64,000 nucleotides of DNA, from NCBI GenBank assembly GCA_019843655.1, contig JACDQD010000004.1, positions 2,418,001 through 2,482,000 on the forward strand, given 5' to 3'. Positions 48,842 to 60,057 of the stretch are shown here, piece by piece. The DNA is from Lethocerus indicus. Its lineage: Eukaryota > Arthropoda > Insecta > Hemiptera > Belostomatidae. The stretch's first letter is position 1; every line of letters starts with the position of its first letter. Position numbers and translations under genes: made by a program. Under the pieces are notes generated by a model. The model saw only the letters and a list, made by a program, of their open reading frames with translations. It did no database searches and was not told where the DNA came from.

Positions 48842-48851
48842 GGCACGCGCC
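48842..48851 (+). promoter_or_regulatory. GGCACGCGCC motif, copy 7 of 8
   Basis: Exact 10-mer on the plus strand. With the preceding copy it forms an 11 bp perfect inverted repeat (48818-48828 and 48842-48852) around a 13 bp spacer. Confidence 0.45.
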
Positions 48852-48868
48852 CTCAGCCAACAGGACGG

Positions 48869-48901
48869 AAGAAGGAGAAGAAGAAGAAGAACAAGAAGAG
48901 G
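48869..48901 (+). repeat. (AAG)n-rich tract
   Basis: GAAGAAGGAGAAGAAGAAG-type sequence of about 33 bp, slightly imperfect. Confidence 0.88.
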
Positions 48902-49593
48902 ACAAAAAAAGAACTGGGCCCCGTAGAAATAACTGACGCCCCAATACCGGATTCCCAGATATCGGCCCACAAATTACAATAGAATTTTACAAGATTGTCT
49001 AGAATTTAGGCGAAATTCAAATTTCCGTGTAGAGAATCATGTGCTTATAAACAATCCAGTGTGTCTACATTAATAAAATCTTCAACCGTAGAAGTGCAAA
49101 TTCCCTATCTCTTGCGTACATTACAGTGTTACTGTCTTCAGTAACAGTGCCTTAATACTTTCACGCATTAAACATATGCGCGTGTCAGCATAATTTAACA
49201 ATTAAATAGCCGTCATACTGCGTATCGCTGTGTTATTACAGCGTGTCCATAACGGTGAGGGCGGAGACGGACGGCCGGCAATTCTGCGAGTATAACGATT
49301 TCGGCCGATGTTATACTTAAATTTTATTGTGCCGTCCGGACGTCCATCGCGACAGAGTGTTACGCGATATTACGCGTACTTTTTTTTCACGTTTTTTTTC
49401 CCCGTTTCTCCCCGCGTTTTTAACCGCCGCGTAAAAAATTCCCCGATCATTAGGCGGCGCGGATTTCGGGAGGCGAAACCAGAAAAGCGTGTGCGATTAA
49501 AATAAAAAACCGGTGTCCGGCCCCGGCGAGAGAGTGGGGAAAGCGGGGCGGGCTTTTGGCGCGTGCTCGGCACACGCCGCCGCATATATTGTC

Positions 49594-49604
49594 GGGGGGG
49601 GGGG
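49594..49604 (+). repeat. Poly(G) run, 11 nt
   Basis: Eleven consecutive G residues between ATTGTC and ACACCC, in a GC-rich patch. Confidence 0.93.
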
Positions 49605-52600
49605 ACACCCGACAACTTATACAACAGGCCTCGGGCTCGAATTTTTACATAAACTCCGGTACAACCGACAAACAAAATTTGATCGTCAAAAATAGCTGAA
49701 CGCACGATGTTAATTACAGCGAACGCAGGGATATTTGTATCGTATAACTAACTTATAGCGGTTCTCTGTATAGAGCAGAATAGTATTTGTACCCGAATGA
49801 TAAGGTAACTGAGCACGAATTTCGCCAAAGATGTCCGTTAAAACTCTACAGTTTATAGCTAAGGTTCGAAGATTTTTATTTAAAAATTATATTCGGAACG
49901 ATAGCGCGATTCGAGATTCCGCTCACCTGATGATACGAAGACATCACGTGGCCATTCCATCTTAAGACGAGAGGAGAGCCGTTGGATTGAGGCCGCAGTT
50001 TCGTACTTTCAAATCGGAGAGTTCGAGCACTCAGAGGTGGACGCCGGAGGAAATTTCGAAATTTCCATTTCCCGAAAAATATATTTCCCGGTCGTATTTC
50101 TTAGTTGGGCCGGGAAGGCTTTCACGGGACCTTGAGCGGGCGGACGATTTTTTCCTGCCGAACTGAAGTGGATGGCTATTAACGTCAGGGACTCGCCTCT
50201 TTATAATAATAATAATAATCCTCTTACGTTCGAGCGAAAGTCAGCCCCTCGGTCGGTTGTGGGTTTAGCCTTTTGTGGCCCCGGGGACCGATGCCGGCCT
50301 TCTTCGACCCAAAAGGGTAGCGGCCCCGCTGGAAAGGGATCGGCGCCCTTGGGCAGGGCTGAACCCTCTAGTCCTATACTTCTTTTGGCTATCACAAGTC
50401 TTCTTATTATACACACTTTTATGAGACTATTCTCCCTGCCCAATTCGAGATAAGGGAAATTTCTCGTTTTGTGTATTGGCTTGCGCTCTGAAAACATAAG
50501 GCAAATAGCGTCCTAAATTGCAGTTTTCTTAACGCGCTACTGACCGCGGGCCCTTGTTGAAAGTGTTCGTAATTTTCGAGGCACTGTATAACATATTCTT
50601 ATCCCTAACAGTAGCCAGATTTCGTATATTTTTTATCCCTTTAAAATATTATACGAAATTTTTTTTAGGATAATGTTTAAAATAAAAAAGTAACAGTATT
50701 ATGGGTACACAAAACCATGATGAAAATCGTTGGCAGCGAACAATTTTAAAAATTAGGCATAGTATCTCTGACCTGTTTTGATACTTCTGTATATCTTATT
50801 TATTCATCGTTATTTGCTCATCCTTTGTTTCCCTGCATAATTCTCATGCAGATCGGTCGAAAGAAACATCGTCTTCAGGTTTGTTTTTCGGGCGGAATAT
50901 ACGCTTCGGATCTAAATCTTTTTTTTGTTGTTATTGGAAACAGAGTGTTTTGAAATCGCTACAAATTTGTTTTTCCGTCGATTCGCCTTCATTTTCCGTA
51001 CTGGGACAGGCCCTCGGGTTGGGAGAATCTCGCGCCTCCGCCCGCTCCCTGTTTCCGTGGAAACACCGCCATAGATAAGGATCTAATGTTTAATGCAAAG
51101 GGCCGAAGGGGAGTTGTTCCTTTCGAGGCAAAAAAAGTAACGAGTTGTGGAGGGCTCAAAGGGGGGCAGAAGGGCAGGGGGAGGGGGGGGGGCTCTTATA
51201 AATTGGAGCAACAGGGAAATCCGACACGGGCCCAAAACCTATGAAATATTTATGTTAACTCCCGGGAGTTACCGTTAAGTGAGTACAATTCGGAGGAATT
51301 CGGGGTTGTGTAGGTAATATAAGACAAGTGTTGTAGGCGCTTTTTACTGTAGGCTTAGGCATTTGCTTCCGAAGAATGTTGTCCACGACACGCGATTTAG
51401 GAATACGATTATTCTTACGATGTTCCCTTACTCGATAGATTGGCGAGACAACCGAACGTTCTTCAGGCGTTTATTGGTCTCCAAAATATTTAATTCGGGG
51501 CATACAACCTGCCAATGATGAATTTTTGGTTGCGGCATCCAAAACGATTTTTTTAACGATTAAATTCAGTAATTATTGATTTATAAATTTTACAAAAATC
51601 TAATAGTCAACGACGAAAATTCGGCTCGGCAACACAACGCATATTGATTTTAAGTTTAAAACCGGTAATTGGGGCAATTGAGTCATTCTATTCAATACGG
51701 TTTCAGGACTTGACAAAAGAGGAATTAAAATAAATTAAGCCGGCCTTCGTTTTAGGGGAACATCTGCCTCACGTGACTTAACTGATCTCCTCGTTAAAGT
51801 ATATATATTCTAGGTATAGAATTAATATGCCGCTCAATGGGCTCTGACGAATTTCAGGCCTCGCGTTGCACCTTGTGTCCAGCCGTAGGTTATTTCACTC
51901 GTTCTCCTCCCGTTGTTGGAAGCTTTAAAAATTCTATGAAACCGGTATAATAAATTTATGGATTATTTAAATTTGGCAGACAGTACAATGGTACTGTTAT
52001 CGCGAATCGACACATCGCAGTAGAACAACAATTTTGATTAAAATAATTACCAATAACATGCAGTATTCTGATTCAATTGGGCGTCGTTGAAATACTCCTC
52101 CTTTGTGCGCATGTAAAATTGCAAATGAGCCTCCCTTCCCACTTAAGCGGCAGCTGGTTCTACTAGCAAACAGGTTGTTACCCGGTTCCCCTAGGTCGGA
52201 GTCCATTACGTATTCACAAGGGTCATTGTAAAGTGTGCGATAAAACAAGAAAAAATTGTATCACCCCCCCCCTCAGTTTTCGCATCGTCTCGTACTATAT
52301 CGGTATCAGGTTCTCACTTCAGTCAGCCGTACGTTAGAAAGTGTACACGCACGAGCGATGTACACTTATTTTCATTATTTTATTATTCATTGGGCGTGTG
52401 TTCTAGGGAATTACATCTTGTATCTTATCTAGCACTTGTCCCCCTTCGTTTCCACCAACAGCCAAGCTATTGTAAGACAATCTTATCGTCACTTATTTTT
52501 CAGCACTCTTTCATAGTTTCTGAACTATTTTCGCCCGTCCAACAAGACAATTGGTGGCTAATTAATGACTAGGAATATCCGAACGAGGGCGGTGCTGTTA

Positions 52601-52793
52601 GTTGTCCTAGGCCGACCATTAGGGGCGATGGGGGTACGCCAGATCCGGAGGGTGTACCGGTTACCTCCGGGTCTCCTGGAAAGGACATTCCTCATATCGC
52701 GAATAATTACGAACCGAATCGAGGTGCAAGGTTCAACGGGGTCAGAGGATTTTGGAACGTGCCGTTATGATAAGTGGTCCTCAGCGAGCCCGG

Positions 52794-52856
52794 CTCTCTC
52801 TCTCTCTCTCTCTCTCCTCCCTCCCTCCCTCCCTCCCTCCCTCCCTCTCCCTCCTC
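52794..52856 (+). repeat. (CT)n then (CCTC)n microsatellite
   Basis: About 23 bp of CT repeat passes into about 40 bp of CCCT/CCTC units. It is the pyrimidine mirror of the purine tract at 47753. Confidence 0.93.
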
Positions 52857-55800
52857 GGGATCAAACTAGTTTCCCTGCCCGGGCAGGGCCGTTTATAACC
52901 TTTTTATTTTTTGTGCACGGCCGGTAAGAATCCGGGCGGAATTAATTCCCCAATCTTACCGCAGGAGGTATAACGACGCCTGTTTTTAGCCCGAAATACG
53001 GAGCAATTCCGGTTGCGGAAGGGAAAAATGTATATATTATTCGGTACTTTTGACGGGCCGTTGGGCTTAATTGGGGGAGAGCGTTGATTGTGAAATATTT
53101 TTACCGTCCAAACGGAAGCTACAAGATTTTTGTCACAGCTACAGCTCGCTCTGTCTCCTCGTTTCCACGTAAACGAATAAAGGCGATTTTCGTTTTCAAC
53201 AGTAAATTATAAATCCTCTCATTAGTAGCGTGAAAAAATGACGTTGAATATAATGCGGTATCCTCCGCAAAAGGAAGCGAACTTCCTTATACGAAAATGT
53301 GGTAAAAAACCCGTTCTGAATATATTGTTACATTTTGTCCACCTCTCGTATGTCCGTCATTGAATCGATTCGCATTATCGAAAAACGACACTATTCTTAG
53401 ATTATCCGGTGATAAGCTGATCCAGTTCTATTAAGGCGTTCGCTCTGAGAAACCCGATTTTCGAAGCCAGCCACTGAAATATAGAACGCGGTTCATCGAA
53501 AGTGAAACTTTCGACAACTCGCCGAATCGGACAGGTTGTAACCGAGCTCGAAATCGGTCCTAACGTAGACGAGATGGTAGGGGGAAAAATGTCGATAACT
53601 AATAAAAGTTAGGTGCGTTTCGAATGTTTCAATTACATTGTTGCAACGACCGTCAAAACCTGACCAAAAATGGTCATTTGGTCTTTTGACCTAAAAAGGC
53701 GAAATATATTGTATTGTGATATGAATGTAGATAGGTCCCGCAGATATCATTTAGACGCAACGAAAATACGATTTAATTTTTTTTTTTATTACTGCAACCC
53801 TAATTTATTAGCACTATTTAAATTAAAGTTGGAAGCATGTTGGACGATTCAACCCATTCGACCACCCAAGTAGTCCATAACTTTTACGGACTCCCGAAAT
53901 TCCTAGAAATTCCCGGACCGAAAATGGTCATATTTCGGGACCGAGCTCGACCTGGACCTGCCCCGTGAATGGGAACGACCCCGTGCCGGCATCGGGATCA
54001 ATTAAAAAATTGTTGGAAACGCGAAAATATGTTAAAAGCGTTTGGAATCGACTCGGAAATATATAAAAGATATAAAATGCCGGGGTATGGGGTGGAAGAA
54101 CACGGAGGTATGCGCCCGGCCTCCCACTTATCCCCTTTTGGGTATGACATGGTTCAAAATGCCGATTTGGATATATCTACCCCAAAGTAATGAATGAATT
54201 AGTCAGCCTAATGTAGCGCAGCATTAGAACATTATGCTTGATGACCAGTCACCAAGGTTCTCAAATTGTGCGAAACCCTCTTCATATCTGGCAAACAGTG
54301 TCTGTGCGAAAGGCGTTGATTTTCTTAGAAACGGAGTAATTAGGCTACTCCAAAAATAAATTCGGGCCCATTAAAGCTTATCCAATAATTCCGGGACACA
54401 GTTCGACTCTTACTACACCAGCCTCACGCTTCATGGCTATAATAATCGGAGCGAAATTCTAATCTTCTTGCTTTTAAACTCCGCTCCCAAAAAACACAAC
54501 TTTCCAGTTTGCCTGATTAATTTTAATAATTACAAATAAAGGAATCGGTAGTTCAACGGCTCTCAGAAGAGTTTTCAGAGATTTCCTCCCGCTCCACACC
54601 TCGAACTTTAATCAACAGAAGGTTGGGGGGAAATTCGTCTCTTTTTACCGAACGGTAAAACTGGTTTTCAGAAAATTTTCGGGGTCGACAAAAAATAATT
54701 TGCTGCGTTAATTGTCGATGAAAATGCCGCGGTACGATATCTCGGGTCGAGCGGACAAAGTGTAGCCTCAATTAGCGTTTAATTGAAGACGTCGTCGAAT
54801 TAATAACGGCAGACGATACCTGAAACGATTATTTGATTACACACTTTCAAATGAGAGGGATGAATTATTCAAAGGATTATGACATATTTGTTTTTTTTTC
54901 GATTAACAACTCCCGAGTATTAACTTCTAAACTCGGCGTAATTATTTACTTTCAGCACTTTCGTATCGATAATTAATTCTGAAAATATTTCCACCGATTT
55001 TCATTCGATTAATTGTGACGGAATAAACGCCGCGCCAATAAATATCATTTACGGCGTCTCTACCGTATACGGGATTAAATTATAACCCGACGGACAGTTA
55101 TTTTCAATTTTGAATATTATTGGACGTATAATGAAATGTGAAATTAATCAAATCTTATTTCACTTCCTCCATTGACTGGAATAAGGTCCGTGTAATTCTT
55201 TGAGGTCGCGCGCGGTTATTTTCTCCCGTCACCAAAAACAACATTTGGCTTTCTAATTATACGTTCCCAATATGCTAGAACCCGTTCAAACAGTTTGTAC
55301 TACCATTTTTATTAATGCCGAAAGAGAAATTACAATAAGGCTTAATTACAGGGAATTGTAATTGGTGCGGTTGGATACCGTTTAGGGAGATAACCCGCTA
55401 TCCCGTCTTGTATGTTTTATAACGGATGCTTGAGTTTAAAATTACGGTCTGGCAAAATGTTCGACGGTACGAAAGTATGAGTTCTTCGAAAATGGCTCAA
55501 TTAATTGGTCAATTTGGAGAAGTCAATACCAGAACTTAAATCTAACATTTTGTCAATCATTTGTTTTAGTGAAATTGATTACCCGTTCGTCTCTAAAGCT
55601 ATTTTTTTACAGCATCTATATTGAACATTGAAGTATACTTCTTACAGGAAGCCTAAGCCCACAAGCGAATGTTTCTTCTCACTGTACCATCTACGGAGTA
55701 CACACATTTAAAACGGGTCTAGAGCACAATTAGGCCAATCGAGACAAACACTAGCAATTGTGATAAGTTATTCATAAAATAACGAGGATAGGCATGGATG

Positions 55801-58800
55801 TACTGTAGCTAACAACAGTTTAAGTTCAGTCCCATTATTATTACATCAAACTAATCGCAGTTTTAATTGTACATAGTTCGAAGCCACCCGAACATTATAT
55901 TGGTGATTGTTGAAGAATTATCGGAATCTGGAATCTCATTGCCGAGCCTTCGTGTAAAAGTTTGAATTTTCCCCTGAATTAAACCCGAAATTTTAGTGTT
56001 CGGAAATAAAATAATACGATATTAATTTTTTTTGTGTTTTTAATGGCCAGCATAATTGGTTGTCGTGCGACTGACACGCGCTTTCTGGAAACGGCAGCTG
56101 TTATATGCCGCCCTCCAGCCAGGACCGACCCGACGGTTATGCAACAACATTTGACTGCGTCTGGACGGTTTCTCTTTTGTAATTCAACCATTTAGAGGTG
56201 AACTACAACATTACTTCTGTTCTAGAATAGTTACTTCCACGAGCGCTTTACAGAAAGGCGGGACGACTTCAGTTCTGAACATTGACACAGTGAACAAAAT
56301 AAAAGTCGGTCGCAGTTTACAACTCTTGTCGCTCGAAGGAATCGAAAGTTTCGAATCGTTTTATGCCGTGTAAATACAAAAGACCAATACTAAAGCTTTA
56401 CTTTTACTGCAGTCATTTGAAATCAAAGTAATTTGTTATTAAGAAAGACCAAAATCCAATATTGGCCAGGATAAAGTACTATGAAGTGATAGGTCTGTTT
56501 CTGAGAATTTGAAAAAAGGTCCAAACCTTATGTCGGTTCACTGGCCGATTGCAATATTTTCAAATAAATCCGTTACCCGGAGGGCTAATTTGAAAAAAAA
56601 ATCTTCTCCAATGAATGTAACTTCACTGAGACGATAAGGGAAAGGGCCAACGTTACTATATTTGACGAAAAATATACCGCCGAGATCGAAGAATATTTTC
56701 TTGGCCGAATCATCCTCGCTGAGCGATATATTACCGGAAGGTGGTAACTGATGAAAAATGCCGTAAATCGTTTCGCGTAAAAGCGCAAAACCAATTATTT
56801 GGGCCAATAAATCTGTATTGCGATTCCATTAAATTGAAGCGTTTATTTATCGCGCCTCCGCCAGTCCCTCCTGGCCACCATCGAGGTACAGAAAACTTTG
56901 TTTATTATATTTTACAATTGGGTCCAGTTGGGACATTAGGTTCGGATTACAAGAAACCGGTTCCTAATTGTTATCTCACTCATCCGCCGCCCCCAGTGCG
57001 CTTCAATAATTGCAATATTAAAATAATTACAATTTGTCAACGAAATAACTACTTGCCTTCGATGTTCGTATGCAATTATAAGACTTCGGTTTTCGGTATA
57101 ATTGATTTTAAAAGACGGGAGTAAAAAACGGGTATTTTGTATTTTATGAGGTAATTAATACCGACTTTTATATTACACGTTTTTATCGTGCCTTGTAAAA
57201 TGAAATACGGGGAAATATTTTCTATTAATAATCTATTGCAGGGTCGGGAATTTACTATTTTTTTCATGTCTCTTCACAAACATCAAGTGCACGCAAAGCC
57301 AGTAAGGAATGGATATAGAAAGGGTGTAATAGAATACTATTATGAGCAAAATAGTTGGGGTAAAAACTTAGAGTGAGGGATTAAGGATATTATTGAAAAG
57401 AAAAGTGTTGGATTTCAATCAGTCCAGTTTCTAATGCTTTTTCAGTTGTTCAGTACCAATTTGTTGATGTAGAGTATTACTATGTTAAATGAATATCATA
57501 TGCCTTTAATTGAGGTAACAATGATGTTGCACTGGTTTATTATGGCCAGTAGAGAACGGTTACGACACAGTGAAAATAAACATTAAACATCATCCAGGTA
57601 GGCTCCTGTCCTTGCTGTGACATAATTGCGACATTTCAACTGAAAAGACCGGATTCCACGGGCGTCCGCAGGTGAAAGTTCTAGAGTAAAAATAAAAAAT
57701 AACTCGTGAAAGGCCGAAATCGTTTGTAGACTCGGTCTGTCGGGCGGATTTGAATTGTCTGATCGAGATCGAAATTTCCGGGAATAACTAATTCCACCAC
57801 CGATCACCAATGCATGTAGTCAGGCGCCGGCTTGCATGTCGACAGGAGCGAAATATCCTGCAGGATGGAATCTTCGTTGGCTCGGGCCCGTATTCGAGGC
57901 CCGGCCGGGAATCGATCTTGACAGGGGCGACGGAGGTCCGCCTCGGAAGATTATAATTTTCCCGTTAGCGGCGCGTCAATAAATTACAACCCCCCAAAAA
58001 AAATTATGTTAATTACCGAAACAGTAGTCAGGAGGCCGGGACGGTAATCCTCCGGTAACGGTCACCTGCCAAAATACGTTTTTCACGCTTCGTTAGCGCC
58101 GGCGGTAATTGCCGGCGGGCGAAATTTAATTATCCCGAATCAGAAATGAAACTGCGCTCCGATCAAAATTCTAATTCGGTTTCGCTTCAGCGACTGGCTG
58201 CAATTATTACACCGGTTGGGGGAGATAACTTCAGCGGTCAGGAACCCTCTCTCGGCCTCTTACCGAGATTAACTGGGGCCGTCCGTTAAAACGGGCCGTG
58301 AAGGGGGGCCGGGTCTCGCGAATGAATAAATTTGCGACGATTGGCGTTTCGAAATAGCCGTTCGCAACCTTCTCCAGAGTTCATCATCGGATTAAACGTA
58401 TTTTCAAACTGGCGGCCCGATTTCAACGAACGTGATCGATAACACCGTATAAATTTTCGAGAGGAGTATCGAGCTATAAGGAAGTACAAACTTGATGGCT
58501 ACTAACACTGAGGAGGGGGGCCGCTTCAATCATTCAAATGTATGGTGTTGAGACGCCGATAAAGGAAGATCCTTTTTCCTTTACGTCATACGTGATAAAC
58601 TATAGGACAGCCAAACATAATGGACTATAAATTTCATAGAGCGCAATTCCAGAAATATCCAGAATTGGAGCCAAATAAGAAGATCTTATTATTTAAATAT
58701 TAGATATACAACGGGAATTATTACCGCCTGAGAGGTTAGATTATTCTTAAGTCGGTTCTATAACGGTGATTCCACAACGGCTAGGCGGTACGAAATACCT

Positions 58801-59388
58801 TTCCCTGGATTTATCGGCGTTGACCTGAACTCAGCGGACATATTTACCCTTTCGGCGGGTGATAAAAGGCTACAAGAAACCATATAAAGCTTAATAATTA
58901 CGAACGGAATTTAATTTAATTTAAGAGCGCGACGAATATTAAAAATATTCTACAATAAAGAATCCTGGGAAGAATGTGAATCCACCCCGTAGGACTGTAT
59001 CGAGGATATTCGAATGTTTTAATTTTGTGTCCCGATCTAGTTTAATCTTCAGGTTGTAGTATTAAAGTAACAGCGTTAATCTCTACCAATAGTATAATTT
59101 CACTCGGTACCATTGTCCTTCGGTAATTGTGGAAGGCTGAAAAAAAAATGTGTTATTCAACCAGGAGAGTTCACCAGTCGGCCTTTAAACTACTTTGAAC
59201 GAAATTACAGACATTTACTGAGGGCCGGTTGATATTCGCCCAACGTCGAGGGCCCGAAGTGTGGAGCACTTGTGAATTCAATGGGCGTCCAAGAAACCCG
59301 GGGGCGGCTTCGATCTCGTTGGCCGCTGTTCGAGTTCAAATTGGTGGAAAGGAAATGAAAAATTATCGGATGTAAATCAGCCGCGGGA
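52857..59388. other. Long AT-rich non-coding stretch
   Basis: About 6.5 kb with no recognised gene. The frame at 53969-54190 (73 codons from ATG) has a mixed, protein-like composition but matches no family I know. Two GCAGGTG cores lie at 57668 and 58063 near a GC-rich patch (57830-58320). That patch has a 7 bp GC stem (CGCCGGC/GCCGGCG, 58097-58117). The rest is AT-rich with TAATTA cores. The overlapping frames at 56538-57124 on both strands look like chance. Confidence 0.5.
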
Positions 59389-59456
59389 GATGAGCGGGAG
59401 AGAGGGATGGAGGGAGGGAGGGAGTGATGGAGGGATGGAGGGAGGGAGAGAGGGAA
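59389..59456 (+). repeat. (GGGA)n/(GGAT)n purine tract
   Basis: About 68 bp of GGAG, GGGAG and GGATG units, imperfect. Confidence 0.92.
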
Positions 59457-59960
59457 CAGCGGCGGGCCCGGTAGGTAATTGATGGAGGAATATCAACATT
59501 TTTGAACTCGGGGTCCTTCACGGCTCCGCCATTTGTCAGCCGGCCAACTCCCGAAACTCAAAACCGGAGACTTTTGGCTTTTCTGGTTTCGAGTTTCGGG
59601 TTTCGCAAAGCTCGGTAATGCAGCCTTTGGTAGACGCCCGCGATCGGCACTCGATTGGGACTTTTGGGAATTTCGGACGAGCTTTTTCCTGAGATTCCTG
59701 AGCACTCCAGTATTATTATAAGGGCCTCAACTTTTATCCTGTTAGTTGTACCGATAAAATACTAAAACGAGTCCTATTCGTGGCTCTAATTAAAACTCGT
59801 GAAACGTTTCCTCACTATCCGAAAATTCAGATGATCGCTGCATTATTGAAAAGTAGAAACCGGTTTAGACCTATAGAGAACAATAAGGTGAACGAGGACA
59901 AATGATCCCAATATTAGGGATCCTCAAATAAATATCTAATTAAAAAATCTAGTTTGGAAT

Positions 59961-60057
59961 ACCTGTTTGTGGTCTGCGACGGGTTGGAATACAGTGGATG
60001 TCTATCACTGGTTTTTGTCTTTTGTTAGACCCGTTTCGGCCATCTTCAGTAGCAGTG
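59961..60057. mobile_element. Foldback MITE copy 10 (left arm only)
   Basis: It begins after TA (59960-59961) with CCTGTTTGTGGTCTGCG and GGGTTGGAATACAG. It is then diverged, with GTCTTTTGTTAGACCCG, TTTCGGCCATCTTCAGTAGC and AGTGTGC. The CTCCTCTCGCC block is lost and no right arm follows. Confidence 0.82.

Larger units (their letters stand above)
48580..52793. other. Non-coding stretch with GC patches
   Basis: No gene is recognised. GC-rich patches lie at 48660-48930 (with two 10-mer motifs in inverted arrangement), 49500-49630, 50240-50400 and 51020-51210. An AAG-rich tract lies at 48869-48901, 11 G at 49594-49604 and 10 G at 51183-51192. The perfect 18 bp palindrome GGAAATTTCGAAATTTCC lies at 50049-50066. 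A near match to the 10-mer (GGCGCGTGCT) occurs at 49559-49568. Confidence 0.5.
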
